Assembly: GCA_030546905.1 (NCBI GenBank)
Contig: JAUOPI010000001.1
Location: 62,001-126,000, forward strand
Source: Granulosicoccaceae sp. 1_MG-2023
Lineage (GTDB): Bacteria > Pseudomonadota > Gammaproteobacteria > Granulosicoccales > Granulosicoccaceae
Length of the DNA: 64,000 nt
Reading direction: 5' to 3'
Shown here: one piece after another, positions 50,961 through 59,801 of the stretch
Numbering within the stretch: the stretch's first letter is position 1
How the letters are laid out: each line of letters begins with the position of its first letter
Notes under the pieces: generated by a model
Database searches by the model: none
What the model was told of the DNA's origin: nothing
What the model saw: only the letters and a program-made list of their open reading frames with translations
Position numbers and translations under genes: made by a program

Positions 50961-52956
50961 ACGCAGTCAACGCGCGGCCCGGCCAGTGCGCCAGCGCCTG
51001 CTGGCCATCGCCCTGTTGCCGATGCTGGTGATTATGCCGGTGCTGCTCGGCATCGGGGTGTTTTACTGGAATGCCCGTTACGACGATATGCTGATTGCCA
51101 AGGTCAATGGTGATCTGACCATCGCGCATCAGTATTTTGTGCAGATTCTCGATAACACCGGCGAGCATATCCGCGCGCTCGGCGCGTCGGTGGATTTCCG
51201 CGATGCCCTCCGGGATGGTGGCGAAACACTGCAAGCCCTGCTCCGACAGCAAACCGATGCGCGGCTGGATTTTCTTTATCTGGTCAGCGCCGACGGGGAG
51301 CTGATTGCAGCCAGCCCGGCCGGTGCCGGACCGCCCGATCCGCTGCACTGGCCGGTGGTCAGAGACGCGCTCTCGGGCCGTGCCGGCACCCAGGTGGATA
51401 TATTTCCCGGCGAGGTGCTGCAGGCGCTTTCAACAAGCCTGGCGACACGCGCACAGATCGAATTGGTGCCGACCGCCAACGCCACGCCCAGCGACCGCAG
51501 CAGCGAAACACGCGGTATGGTGATTCACTCCTCCAGCCCGGTGCGCCTGCCCGACGGGCGCATGGCCGCGCTGACCGGCGGCATGCTGCTGAACCGCAAT
51601 CTGGGCATTATCGATACGATTAACGAGCTGGTTTATCAGTCCGCCGGCCTGCCCGAAGGCAGTCAGGGTACCGCGACCCTGTTTCTCGACGATGTGCGTA
51701 TCTCCACCAATGTGCGTTTGTTTGAGGATCGCCGTGCGCTCGGCACGCGTGTCTCGGCGCGCGTCCGTGATGCGGTGCTCGGTGCCGGCGAGACCTGGCT
51801 GGACCGCGCTTTTGTTGTTAATGATTGGTATATCTCGGCCTATGAGCCGGTCCTCGACAGCTTTGGCAAACACGTCGGCATGATTTACGTGGGCTTTCTG
51901 GAAGCGCCGTTCCGGAAAATCAAGTATGCCACCCTGGCCATGACAATCCTGGCTTTTGTGCTCGCCGCGGCTGTCACCATACCTGTATTACTGCGCCGGG
52001 CCAGAGAGATTTTCCTGCCGCTGGAACTGATGAACCGCACCATAAGCCGGGTCGAGAGCGGTGACTTTTCGGCGCGCACGGCCATTGCCAGCGGCGAGGA
52101 TGAAATCACCCGCGTGGCGCAGCATCTGGATGATCTGCTCGATCAGGTACAGGCCCGCAACCGCGAACTGCAGCTGGCCGCAGAGACTCTGAACGACCGC
52201 GTCGAGGCACGTACCCGCGAACTGCGCGAAGCCAATGCGCGTCTGGAACTGGCCACCCGGCAACTGATTGTTTCGGAAAAACTCGCCGCCATCGGTGAGA
52301 TCACCGCCGGCATGGCACATGAAATCAACAATCCGGTGGCGGTGATGCAGGGCAATCTGGACCTGCTGCGCAGCACGCTGGGCGCGGCGGCCGGGCCGGT
52401 CAGCCAGGAAATTGATCTGATCGACGAGCAATTGCACCGCATCAATCTGATTGTCACCCGGCTGCTGCAGTTTGCCCGTCCGGAAGAGTACGCCGGTTAT
52501 GTTGAGAGCGTGGAACCGGCCGAGGTGGTGCGCGATTGTCTGCCGCTGGTGCAACATCTGCTGAAAAAATCCGGCATCCGCTTTGAGCAAACCCACACCG
52601 CTACACGGCGGGTGGCAATGAACCGCACCGAGCTGCAGCAGGTGCTGGTCAATCTGATAGTCAACGCCATCCATGCCATGCCCGATGGCGGCGTACTGCG
52701 CATCAGCGACGAGGACAGCGATTGCGGCGCCGGAGCCGGTCTGCTGATCCGCGTGTCGGATACCGGCGTGGGCATACCGACTGAGATCCGCTCGCGGATT
52801 TTCGATCCGTTTTTCACCACCAAAAAGGAAGCCGGCACCGGCCTCGGTCTGTCGCTCAGCCACACCCTGATCAAACGTCAGGGCGGTCATCTGTGCGTGG
52901 ACAGCGAAGCGGGCAAAGGCAGCACCTTTACCCTCTATCTGCCGCAGGCCGGCTAG
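50953..52956 (+). CDS. Sensor histidine kinase with Cache-type sensor, DctB/NtrB-like
   Basis: This 667-residue kinase has membrane segments at about residues 17-37 and 327-350 bracketing a large periplasmic Cache-like sensor that resembles carboxylate sensors such as DctB. Then come HAMP, a coiled coil, the box AAIGEITAGMAHEINNPVAVM with phosphoacceptor His, and an ATPase domain with LVNLIVNAIHAMP and GTGLGLSLSHTLI. ATG 50953 overlaps the regulator stop, so the two are coupled. A small external carboxylate is the likely ligand. Confidence 0.9.
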   Translation: MPERSQRAARPVRQRLLAIALLPMLVIMPVLLGIGVFYWNARYDDMLIAKVNGDLTIAHQYFVQILDNTGEHIRALGASVDFRDALRDGGETLQALLRQQTDARLDFLYLVSADGELIAASPAGAGPPDPLHWPVVRDALSGRAGTQVDIFPGEVLQALSTSLATRAQIELVPTANATPSDRSSETRGMVIHSSSPVRLPDGRMAALTGGMLLNRNLGIIDTINELVYQSAGLPEGSQGTATLFLDDVRISTNVRLFEDRRALGTRVSARVRDAVLGAGETWLDRAFVVNDWYISAYEPVLDSFGKHVGMIYVGFLEAPFRKIKYATLAMTILAFVLAAAVTIPVLLRRAREIFLPLELMNRTISRVESGDFSARTAIASGEDEITRVAQHLDDLLDQVQARNRELQLAAETLNDRVEARTRELREANARLELATRQLIVSEKLAAIGEITAGMAHEINNPVAVMQGNLDLLRSTLGAAAGPVSQEIDLIDEQLHRINLIVTRLLQFARPEEYAGYVESVEPAEVVRDCLPLVQHLLKKSGIRFEQTHTATRRVAMNRTELQQVLVNLIVNAIHAMPDGGVLRISDEDSDCGAGAGLLIRVSDTGVGIPTEIRSRIFDPFFTTKKEAGTGLGLSLSHTLIKRQGGHLCVDSEAGKGSTFTLYLPQAG

Positions 52957-52957
52957 C

Positions 52958-53005
52958 GGACAAATTGTCCCGGACACCCTTCTGAAAGTGGACATTTTGT
53001 CCACT
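52958..53005. promoter_or_regulatory. Paired palindromes, candidate enhancer sites for the sigma-54 activator
   Basis: GGACAAATTGTCC (52958-52970) and AGTGGACATTTTGTCCACT (52987-53005) share GGACA-N3-TGTCC. Their centres are 32 bp apart, about three helical turns, which would place two activator dimers on one face of DNA. They lie 60-110 bp upstream of the sigma-54-like promoter. The second, followed by TTTTTC, may also terminate the kinase transcript. Confidence 0.65.
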
Positions 53006-53056
53006 TTTTCGCCTAAACCCCTTAGCTAACTTACTGTTATTTGGCTTTTTTTGCGA

Positions 53057-53072
53057 TTGGTCAATTCCTTGA
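53057..53072 (+). promoter_or_regulatory. Candidate sigma-54 promoter of the OFA transporter gene
   Basis: TTGG at 53057-53060 and TTGA at 53069-53072 have the correct GG-N10-G spacing of -24/-12 elements; the -12 element is GA instead of GC. A palindrome GATAGGC-N3-GCCTATC follows at 53071-53087 and could be a further operator. Position relative to the enhancer pair and the transporter start supports the call. Confidence 0.45.
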
Positions 53073-53181
53073 TAGGCACTGCCTATCACGTCATTGCCTG
53101 TGCGGCTGCCAGGTCCCCGGCGCGTCCGCGCTGTGGCCGTCAGGCAAGAGTGATACATCCATTTGCAGGAGGAGAACCTGA

Positions 53182-54945
53182 ATGTTCGACAAACTAAAAA
53201 AACAGCATATCGTTGCTGACGAGGGATTTAACCGCTGGAAGGTCCCGCCAGCTTCAATCGCCATACATATGTGTATCGGCTCCGTCTACGCCTGGAGTAT
53301 TTTCAATCCCCCGCTGACCCGGGAGCTCGGCGTCGTATCGGCTTCCGCCGGCGACTGGAGCCTGCAGTCGGTGGTGTGGATTTTTTCCGTGGCCATCGTG
53401 TTTCTCGGTCTGTCTGCCGCATTCGGCGGTAAATGGCTGGAGGAAGTCGGCCCGCGCATGGTCGGCACCGTGGCGGCCTTCTGTTGGGGCGGCGGTTTTC
53501 TGATCGGCAGCGTGGGCATAGCCACGCACCAATTGTGGCTGCTGTATCTGGGCTACGGTGTGCTCGGCGGCTGCGGGCTCGGGCTCGGTTATGTGTCGCC
53601 GGTCTCGACCCTGATCCGCTGGTTTCCGGACCGCCGTGGCATGGCCACCGGGATGGCGATTATGGGATTCGGCGGCGGCGCCATGCTCGGCGCGCCGGTC
53701 AAGGAATTCCTGCTCGGTCTGTACTATCAGGCACCGACCTATCTGGGCCCCGAAGCGGCCGTGAAAATGATCACCGAAGGCGGCCGCCGGCTGGCCGAGG
53801 TGAATGGTCAGATGGTCGAAGTGGTGGTCGCCGGTGCCAAGCAGCTGGCTGCCGCGCCGGTCCCGCTGGAAGAAGGCGTGTATGTGGTCGGCAGCGGTAA
53901 CACCGGTGCGGCCGCGACCTTTGTCACACTGGGTGTGGCCTATTTCGTGATCATGATCATGGCCGCCTTTGCCTTCCGGGTACCGCGTGAAGGCTGGCAA
54001 CCGGAAGGCTGGACACCGCCCAGCGCCGATTCGGCCAGCCGCAAGATGATTACCGACAAACACGTGCATATCGACCAGGCTCTGAAAACCCCGCAGTTCT
54101 ATCTGCTGTGGATGGTGCTGTGCTTTAACGTGACCGCCGGTATCGGCGTGATCGGCGTGGCCAAAACCATGATGGGGGAAATCTTCGGCACTACTCTGCC
54201 GCTGATTGTGAACGGCGCGTTTGCCGCGACCTACGTGCTGATGATCTCGGTGTTTAATATGCTCGGGCGCTTTTTCTGGGCTTCGGCTTCGGATTACATC
54301 GGGCGTAAAAACACCTATTACTGCTTTTTTATCCTCGGCATCGCACTCTATATGTCGATCCCCTATGCCGCACAGCAGGTCAGTGTGGCCCCGGCGGTGA
54401 CCTGGCTGGTGATGTTCTACGCTGCGACCATGATCATCTTCACCATGTACGGCGGCGGCTTTGCCACCATCCCGGCTTATCTGGCGGATATTTTCGGCAC
54501 CAAGTACGTCGGTGGTATTCACGGCCGCCTGCTGACAGCCTGGAGTACGGCCGGTGTGCTCGGCCCACTGGTGATCACCCAGCTGCGCCAGGCCTCGCTG
54601 ACCAGCTCGCTGCGTGAACTGGCGGCCAAGGTTGATCCGGCGGCGTTTCAGGCCAAGTTCGGCGCCGGTATCGAGCAGCTCGAGCAGTTGGTGGCGGCGA
54701 AAACCGTGACCGTGGCCAAGCTGATGGAGATTGCCCCGGCCGGCACGGTTGACCCGACACCCAGCCTCTACAACACCACCATGTACACCATGGCAGGCCT
54801 GCTGGTGGCCGGGTTGATTGCCAACGCGCTGGTCCGTCCGGTGGCCGAGCATCACCATATGCAGGATGAGGAAGACGAGCACCTGCATGCACTGGAAGTG
54901 CCGCGTGCGACCTACGCCAACAAGGGACAGACAGCCAGCGACTGA
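53182..54945 (+). CDS. OFA-family (oxalate/formate antiporter-like) MFS transporter
   Basis: This 587-residue protein has twelve membrane segments, with HMCIGSVYAWSIFNPPLTREL in helix 1, LGYGVLGGCGLGLGYVSPV, RWFPDRRGMATGMAIMGFG in the first-half loop and GRFFWASASDYIGRKNTYY in the second. It is longer than usual because of inserts at about residues 195-240 and 475-520. OFA carriers exchange or import small carboxylates such as oxalate or pyruvate. AGGAGGAGA precedes the ATG. Its sigma-54-like promoter and enhancer pair sit next to a carboxylate-type two-component system and an acyl-CoA synthetase. Confidence 0.9.
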   Translation: MFDKLKKQHIVADEGFNRWKVPPASIAIHMCIGSVYAWSIFNPPLTRELGVVSASAGDWSLQSVVWIFSVAIVFLGLSAAFGGKWLEEVGPRMVGTVAAFCWGGGFLIGSVGIATHQLWLLYLGYGVLGGCGLGLGYVSPVSTLIRWFPDRRGMATGMAIMGFGGGAMLGAPVKEFLLGLYYQAPTYLGPEAAVKMITEGGRRLAEVNGQMVEVVVAGAKQLAAAPVPLEEGVYVVGSGNTGAAATFVTLGVAYFVIMIMAAFAFRVPREGWQPEGWTPPSADSASRKMITDKHVHIDQALKTPQFYLLWMVLCFNVTAGIGVIGVAKTMMGEIFGTTLPLIVNGAFAATYVLMISVFNMLGRFFWASASDYIGRKNTYYCFFILGIALYMSIPYAAQQVSVAPAVTWLVMFYAATMIIFTMYGGGFATIPAYLADIFGTKYVGGIHGRLLTAWSTAGVLGPLVITQLRQASLTSSLRELAAKVDPAAFQAKFGAGIEQLEQLVAAKTVTVAKLMEIAPAGTVDPTPSLYNTTMYTMAGLLVAGLIANALVRPVAEHHHMQDEEDEHLHALEVPRATYANKGQTASD

Positions 54946-54960
54946 CTGTTCCGCAGGACA

Positions 54961-54993
54961 AGGGCAAGCCTGTTGCGGGCTTGCCCTTTTTTT
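54961..54993 (+). terminator. Intrinsic terminator of the OFA transporter gene
   Basis: AGGGCAAGCC (54961-54970) pairs with GGCTTGCCCT (54978-54987), followed by a run of T to 54993. Confidence 0.9.
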
Positions 54994-55090
54994 ATGCCCG
55001 CCACCTATCCACGCGGGCTAATCCGTCAGGGACGATTGCAGCGCCCCCGCGACAGGCTAAACTAACCGGCAAGCCAACAGGAGTCTTTTC

Positions 55091-55402
55091 ATGCACGCCA
55101 TAGTCGGTTTTACGCTTATCCCGATCGGCACAGGGGTTTCGGTCTCGCCTTATATCGCCCGCGTCCAGCAGGTTCTCGACGCATCCGGCCTGCACTACGA
55201 AACCACGGCCAACAGCACCAATATCGAAGGTGAGTGGGATGCCGTCTTCAACACCCTGCGCCAGTGCCACGAGGCGGTTCACGCCGAAGGTGCGGTGCGT
55301 ATTCATACTTCGATTCAGGTCGGCACCCGCACAGACCGCGAACAGCGCATGTCGGACAAACTGAAAAGTCTGGAGAAATACCAGCCCACCGGACTGGCCT
55401 GA
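55091..55402 (+). CDS. MTH1187-family thiamine-binding-type protein
   Basis: This 103-residue cytoplasmic protein has a ferredoxin-like fold signature: VGFTLIPIGTGVSVSPYIAR at the start, then YETTANSTNIEGEWDAVF and VRIHTSIQVGTRTDRE. The MTH1187/YkoF-like family binds thiamine or related ligands as oligomers; physiological roles vary. It lies three bases before a DMT carrier gene and is probably translated with it, so the two may handle the same small molecule. Confidence 0.85.
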   Translation: MHAIVGFTLIPIGTGVSVSPYIARVQQVLDASGLHYETTANSTNIEGEWDAVFNTLRQCHEAVHAEGAVRIHTSIQVGTRTDREQRMSDKLKSLEKYQPTGLA

Positions 55403-55405
55403 GCG

Positions 55406-56311
55406 ATGAGTGCTGTGTTACCAAGCCGGCGACGCGGTCGGCTGCTGCCCTATGCGCTGCTGCTCTTTGTCGGCGCGCTGTGGGGCTCGACTTTTTCCCT
55501 GACCCGGCTGGCGCTGGGCGACGGCGACCATCCGGTCGGGCTGACCTTCTGGCAGGCCTGCGGCGGTGCGCTGATTCTGCTGCCGCTGGCCCTGAGCCGT
55601 TACGGCGGCGGTCTGTCGCTGCGCTATTGGCGGCACTACCTGACGGTGGCCGTGTGCGGCACGGCGGTGCCGGGCATCGTGTATTTTTACGCCGCCGACA
55701 AAGTCCCCACCGGGGTGCTGTCGATGACCGTCGCACTGGTGCCGATTTTTACCTGCGCCGGCGCCTGGCTGACACGGACCGAGCCATTTGCGCTGAAGCC
55801 GGCGTTCGGCGTCACTCTGGGCCTGATTGCGGTCTGGCTGATTATCGGCCCGGAAAACGCCCTGCCCGATCCGGCTCTGGCCGGCTGGATGATGTTCGCG
55901 CTGATCGCGCCGGTCTTCTACACCTTCGAGAATCTCTATGTGGCGTATAAGGTGCCGGAAGAGCTGAACACGATTTCATTGCTGGCCGGGGCGCTGCTGA
56001 TCGCCGCTCTGCTGACCCTGCCAGCCGCGCTGGCGGTCAATGGCTTTGTCCTGCCCTGGCAGATGTCGCCCTCCGCCCTGACCGCGCTGAGCCTGCTGGT
56101 GGTGGTCAGTGCAGTGGCTTATCTGGCGTTTCTCGCGCTGGTACGTCTGTCCGGCGCGGTCTTTGGCAGCCTCTCCACCTACCTGATCACTCTGGCTGGG
56201 GTCATGTGGGGCATGCTGTTGTTCGGCGAACGGCATTCGCTTTGGATATGGACCGCGGCTGTGCTGCTGATCGGCGGTTTGGTATTGGTCACGCCAAGGG
56301 GTGAGCATTGA
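55406..56311 (+). CDS. DMT-superfamily (EamA) transporter
   Basis: This 301-residue membrane protein has ten helices in two repeats: LPYALLLFVGALWGSTFSL, then PGIVYFYAADKVPTGVLSMT in the first repeat, and SLSTYLITLAGVMWGMLLFG late in the second. It is a generic EamA exporter or permease with substrate unknown. It is operonic with the thiamine-binding-type protein and precedes the TAXI gene by 87 bases. Confidence 0.85.
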   Translation: MSAVLPSRRRGRLLPYALLLFVGALWGSTFSLTRLALGDGDHPVGLTFWQACGGALILLPLALSRYGGGLSLRYWRHYLTVAVCGTAVPGIVYFYAADKVPTGVLSMTVALVPIFTCAGAWLTRTEPFALKPAFGVTLGLIAVWLIIGPENALPDPALAGWMMFALIAPVFYTFENLYVAYKVPEELNTISLLAGALLIAALLTLPAALAVNGFVLPWQMSPSALTALSLLVVVSAVAYLAFLALVRLSGAVFGSLSTYLITLAGVMWGMLLFGERHSLWIWTAAVLLIGGLVLVTPRGEH

Positions 56312-56398
56312 ATTTTCACAGATCCGGCACCGTACCGTGTAATTGCCGGCGGCTGGCACTATATTCAACGGACAATAACGAAACCAATGGAGAGAGAC

Positions 56399-57256
56399 AT
56401 GATAAAACGAGATTGGCTGGCGCCGGCCCTGCTATTACTGATCAGCAGCCCGGCCGCTATGGCCGCGGATGTAACCATCACCACCGGCGGCAAAGGCGGC
56501 TCTTACTACAGCACCGGTGAAAAGCTCGCTGACATGCTGCGTGGCTTTGACCACGATGTGACCGTTGAACGCAGCGCCGGCTCGGTCGAGAACATCAAAC
56601 GCGTCGCATCCGGCGAGGCGACACTGGGCTTTACCCAGCTCGATGCGCTGGCCTGGTGGATGGGGCGCAACCCGTCACCGGCCGGCCAAAGCCCGGTCAA
56701 AGTGCTGGGGAATCTGTTTTCCGAGTGCGTCTACATTGCCGTCAACCGCAAAGGCCCGATCAGCAACGAAGGCGATCTGGAGACGGACAAAGCCCGCATC
56801 GCCGTGCAAAAACAAGGCTCCGGCTCAGCGGTGACCTGGGAATACATGCGCGAGCTGGAACCGGGCTACACCAAAGCCACGGTGGTCTTTGATGGTGGCA
56901 TGCAGGCGCTGGCACGGCTGGCCGCCGAGCCTGACGGCGATATCAATGCCTTTATGTGGGTGAACAACCCCGACAGTCTGGATCAGCGCTATCTGCAAAC
57001 CGTGCTCGGCAACGATGCCCTGGAGCTGATCGATGTGGACGACAAGGACCTGAACGACAAATTTGAACCGCTCGGCCGTCCGATCTACCGCTTTGAAGAA
57101 CCGGATGTGGCCAAAGGCCTGATCTTCGATGATGAAATCGAAACCATCTGTATGGACGCGGTGGTCATCGCCAATCCGGATACCGACGACGAAACCCTCG
57201 ACGATATGGCGGACATCATGCTTAACCAAAAAGACGTACTTTTAACGCGGGAATAG
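56399..57256 (+). CDS. TAXI-family TRAP transporter substrate-binding protein (orphan)
   Basis: This 285-residue periplasmic protein has a signal peptide ending AMAA. The mature start VTITTGGKGGSYYSTGEKLA and ERSAGSVENIKRVASGEATL are the TAXI signature, where a glycine-rich loop precedes the ligand. QKQGSGSAVTWEYMRELE is a further family block. TAXI proteins feed fused TRAP permeases with glutamate or other carboxylates. No TRAP permease gene lies in this window, so its partner is elsewhere or it has a sensory role. The start ATG 56399 follows GGAGAGAG. Confidence 0.87.
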   Translation: MIKRDWLAPALLLLISSPAAMAADVTITTGGKGGSYYSTGEKLADMLRGFDHDVTVERSAGSVENIKRVASGEATLGFTQLDALAWWMGRNPSPAGQSPVKVLGNLFSECVYIAVNRKGPISNEGDLETDKARIAVQKQGSGSAVTWEYMRELEPGYTKATVVFDGGMQALARLAAEPDGDINAFMWVNNPDSLDQRYLQTVLGNDALELIDVDDKDLNDKFEPLGRPIYRFEEPDVAKGLIFDDEIETICMDAVVIANPDTDDETLDDMADIMLNQKDVLLTRE

Positions 57257-57281
57257 TTACAAAGTGTTTCAGTAAACAGAG

Positions 57282-57310
57282 AGCCGCACCGGCAACGGAG
57301 CGGCTTTTTG
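57282..57310 (+). terminator. Intrinsic terminator after the TAXI gene
   Basis: AGCCGC (57282-57287) and GCGGCT (57300-57305) form the outer stem and CCG/CGG the inner stem, with one A-A mismatch between, followed by TTTTGTTTTT. Confidence 0.85.
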
Positions 57311-57565
57311 TTTTTAAATCAAAAGCATCCGTGTATTTTGCCAAGTGTGTCCTGATAGTTCACAAATAGCCTGATTTGTTTCCAAACCCACACTCTTCTG
57401 TCATATTCAGCCGGCTTGGCGCCGGCGTGCGCCGCGCAGGGTTCTGATCCCGCCTCTGTTCAGAGACGATCAAAACCGCCACACATATCGGCATCCGATG
57501 TTTTGTTGCCCCTTTGTATTTCACACAATACCGCCCGGACAGGGTGGAAAGGGCCTATTTAGCTA
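57311..57565. other. Upstream region of the lamin-tail lipoprotein gene
   Basis: A moderately AT-rich leader after the TAXI terminator with no open frame of note. No clear -35/-10 pair or operator could be chosen with confidence. Confidence 0.3.
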
Positions 57566-59722
57566 ATGAAAACGCTGACAACTGACCCATCAAAACTCTC
57601 TCTTATCTGCATTCTGGCATTGAACCTGACGCTCAGCGGCTGCGGTGGCAGCGGAAGCAGCAGCGACGATAACGACAGCAGCGCCGGGCAAAATTCAGGC
57701 AGCACGGACAACGATGACAGCGACAACGGCAGCAATGCCGGTCCCGAACAGCCGGTAGCGGAAAGCCCGGCCCCCGATTCGCCTCTGGTCATCAATGAGA
57801 TTCTCACCGCTGTGGACTTCCGCGACGATGCGGCGGTCGAAAACCCGCGTGGCGAAAACACGCCCTGGCTGGAGATTTACAACCGTGGCGATAGCGCTCT
57901 GAACCTCGGCGACTACACCCTGTCGGTGCCGGTCGACTATATGCAAAGCTGGAACTTTCCGGATATGACGCTCGCTGCCGGCGAGCATCTGATCGTCTGG
58001 GGCGACGGCCAGACCGGTGACGACACCGATGGCAATCTGTTCAGCAGCATCTATCTGCGTTCGGCACGCGTTATTGATCTGCGCGATGCTGACGGCAATC
58101 TGCTCGATCGCCTCGATATGAGCGGTTTTCCGGCGGATATCTCCTATGGCCGCTACCCTGACGGCGACGACTGGCGCTATGTGTATTCCTCACCCAGCCC
58201 CGGCGAGAGCAACCCGGCCGGTGACAACGGCTTTGCGCTGAACTGCGAGATGATCTCACTGGGTGTCGGCGACACATTACAAGCCGTGTCATTCCCGCCA
58301 CGCTCGCTGACATGGGAGGCTGACACTGATCTGCTGAAAGTCAGTGACGACGGTGCGATCACCGCCATTAAAGACCAGTCCGGCGACAGTCAGGTCAGCA
58401 TCAGTGCCACCGATGAAGACGGCAATACCGAAGTCTGCGATATTACAGTCGTAAACTGGAAGACCAACCAGTCTGTGCTGCTGGTCAGCGATACACCGCC
58501 GGCCGACTTCCTGCTCGATACAATCGACGGGGTGTTGTATTACACCTACCCCGGCAAGTTGCTGGCCACCACCAATGGTATGCAAAGCTACGAACAGGTC
58601 GGCAGCTTTCCGGAAACACCCGGTCACCCGATCATGGTGAAAACCGACAACGGCTACTATGTCAGTTCCGGGGCCAACGTTTACCACTCCAGCGATTTGG
58701 CTGATTGGTCAGTCAGCAATGCCATGCGCACCAAAACGCTGTTACACGGCTTTGCCAGTTTCAAGGACAACGACGGCACCGAACGCCTGTTTGCCGGCGA
58801 GTACTCAACAGAAAAAGCCAACCCGCATTCCGTTTACCGCGGCCTGCTCAGCAAAAGCGGCGCAATCTGGGACGAAGTACTGCGCTTTGACAGTCTCGAA
58901 GACTATTACAACAGCGGTGGCAACCTGACCAGTATCCGCCACATTCACCTGACCATGACCGACCCGTACACCGGCGACGTCTGGGTCGGCACCGGCGACG
59001 CGGATGAGCATTCGCGCTTGTATTATTCGCCGGATAACGGCGAGAGCTTTATTCTGGTCGGCGTCGGCAGCCAGAAATACCGCACGCTGTCGATGTGGTT
59101 CACCGAGGACTATGTGTACTGGAATATGGACAGCGAACGGGCCGAGCAGCACGTGTACCGCCTGCCACGCAGTGTCTACCGTGACAACGGCAATAGCTGG
59201 CCGTCACTGACGCCGGAGCTGACCAGCGGCAGCACTGTGCCCGGCTTGCGCTATCTGGTCACAGCCAACAACGACGGCAGTCTGCCTGTTTCGGTCGGTC
59301 ACCTCTACACCGAAACCGAAGCGCGCACGCTGCACGCCAATGCCTCGGTGCGGGTCATCGACGATGAGGACAACGACTACTCCGAAGATGTTGCCGAGCT
59401 TCGCCACGCATCACAGTGGTATCACAGTTGGGTTGAAGCCGACGACGGCAGCAAGGTCCTGCTGATGAGCACCTCGGTCGAAAGCATCGACGAGCTCAAG
59501 CGCGATAACAACAGCCGTATCTTCGGCTTCCGCGAGCTCGATGACGGCTCGGTTGACGTGCAGGAAGTGATGCTGGTCAAAAGCGAGGACCCCGACGAGT
59601 ACGTCGCTTACTCGCAGCTGACGCCGGTGACTCAGGATGCCGACGGCTTTATTTATTTGCAGGGCCGTTTGACACCGCACCGGATCTACAAGGCGCGCCT
59701 GATGTGGCATAACGCCGACTAG
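57566..59722 (+). CDS. Large lipoprotein with lamin-tail domain and propeller-like C-terminal region
   Basis: This 718-residue exported lipoprotein has signal and lipobox LNLTLSGCGGSG (Cys about 27), then an acidic Asp/Ser linker to about 70. Residues about 74-215 are a lamin-tail domain: PLVINEILTAVDF, then PWLEIYNRGDSALNLGDYTL and YGRYPDGDDWRYV. Residues about 220-300 resemble a bacterial Ig-like domain. From about 310 to the end, repeated tryptophan/aspartate blades such as VYHSSDLADWSVS and LYYSPDNGESFILVG suggest a sialidase-like beta-propeller. Function is unknown; lamin-tail domains often accompany secreted enzymes. It is monocistronic. Confidence 0.78.
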   Translation: MKTLTTDPSKLSLICILALNLTLSGCGGSGSSSDDNDSSAGQNSGSTDNDDSDNGSNAGPEQPVAESPAPDSPLVINEILTAVDFRDDAAVENPRGENTPWLEIYNRGDSALNLGDYTLSVPVDYMQSWNFPDMTLAAGEHLIVWGDGQTGDDTDGNLFSSIYLRSARVIDLRDADGNLLDRLDMSGFPADISYGRYPDGDDWRYVYSSPSPGESNPAGDNGFALNCEMISLGVGDTLQAVSFPPRSLTWEADTDLLKVSDDGAITAIKDQSGDSQVSISATDEDGNTEVCDITVVNWKTNQSVLLVSDTPPADFLLDTIDGVLYYTYPGKLLATTNGMQSYEQVGSFPETPGHPIMVKTDNGYYVSSGANVYHSSDLADWSVSNAMRTKTLLHGFASFKDNDGTERLFAGEYSTEKANPHSVYRGLLSKSGAIWDEVLRFDSLEDYYNSGGNLTSIRHIHLTMTDPYTGDVWVGTGDADEHSRLYYSPDNGESFILVGVGSQKYRTLSMWFTEDYVYWNMDSERAEQHVYRLPRSVYRDNGNSWPSLTPELTSGSTVPGLRYLVTANNDGSLPVSVGHLYTETEARTLHANASVRVIDDEDNDYSEDVAELRHASQWYHSWVEADDGSKVLLMSTSVESIDELKRDNNSRIFGFRELDDGSVDVQEVMLVKSEDPDEYVAYSQLTPVTQDADGFIYLQGRLTPHRIYKARLMWHNAD

Positions 59723-59801
59723 TCAGTTTAAATCGGCAGGGGGTGACAAGTCGTTGCTGCTGTGCATAATCAAAAGCATATTCAGCAGCGATTGACACCC
59801 C

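Noticed and set aside
53041-53055. TTGGCTTTTTTTGCG as the sigma-54 promoter
   Set aside because: GG and GC are separated by eight bases rather than the required ten; the site at 53057-53072 has correct spacing.
53254-54888. A 544-codon minus-strand frame opposite the OFA transporter
   Set aside because: Shadow frame rich in His, Gly and Arg; the plus-strand gene has all OFA motifs and a strong ribosome site.
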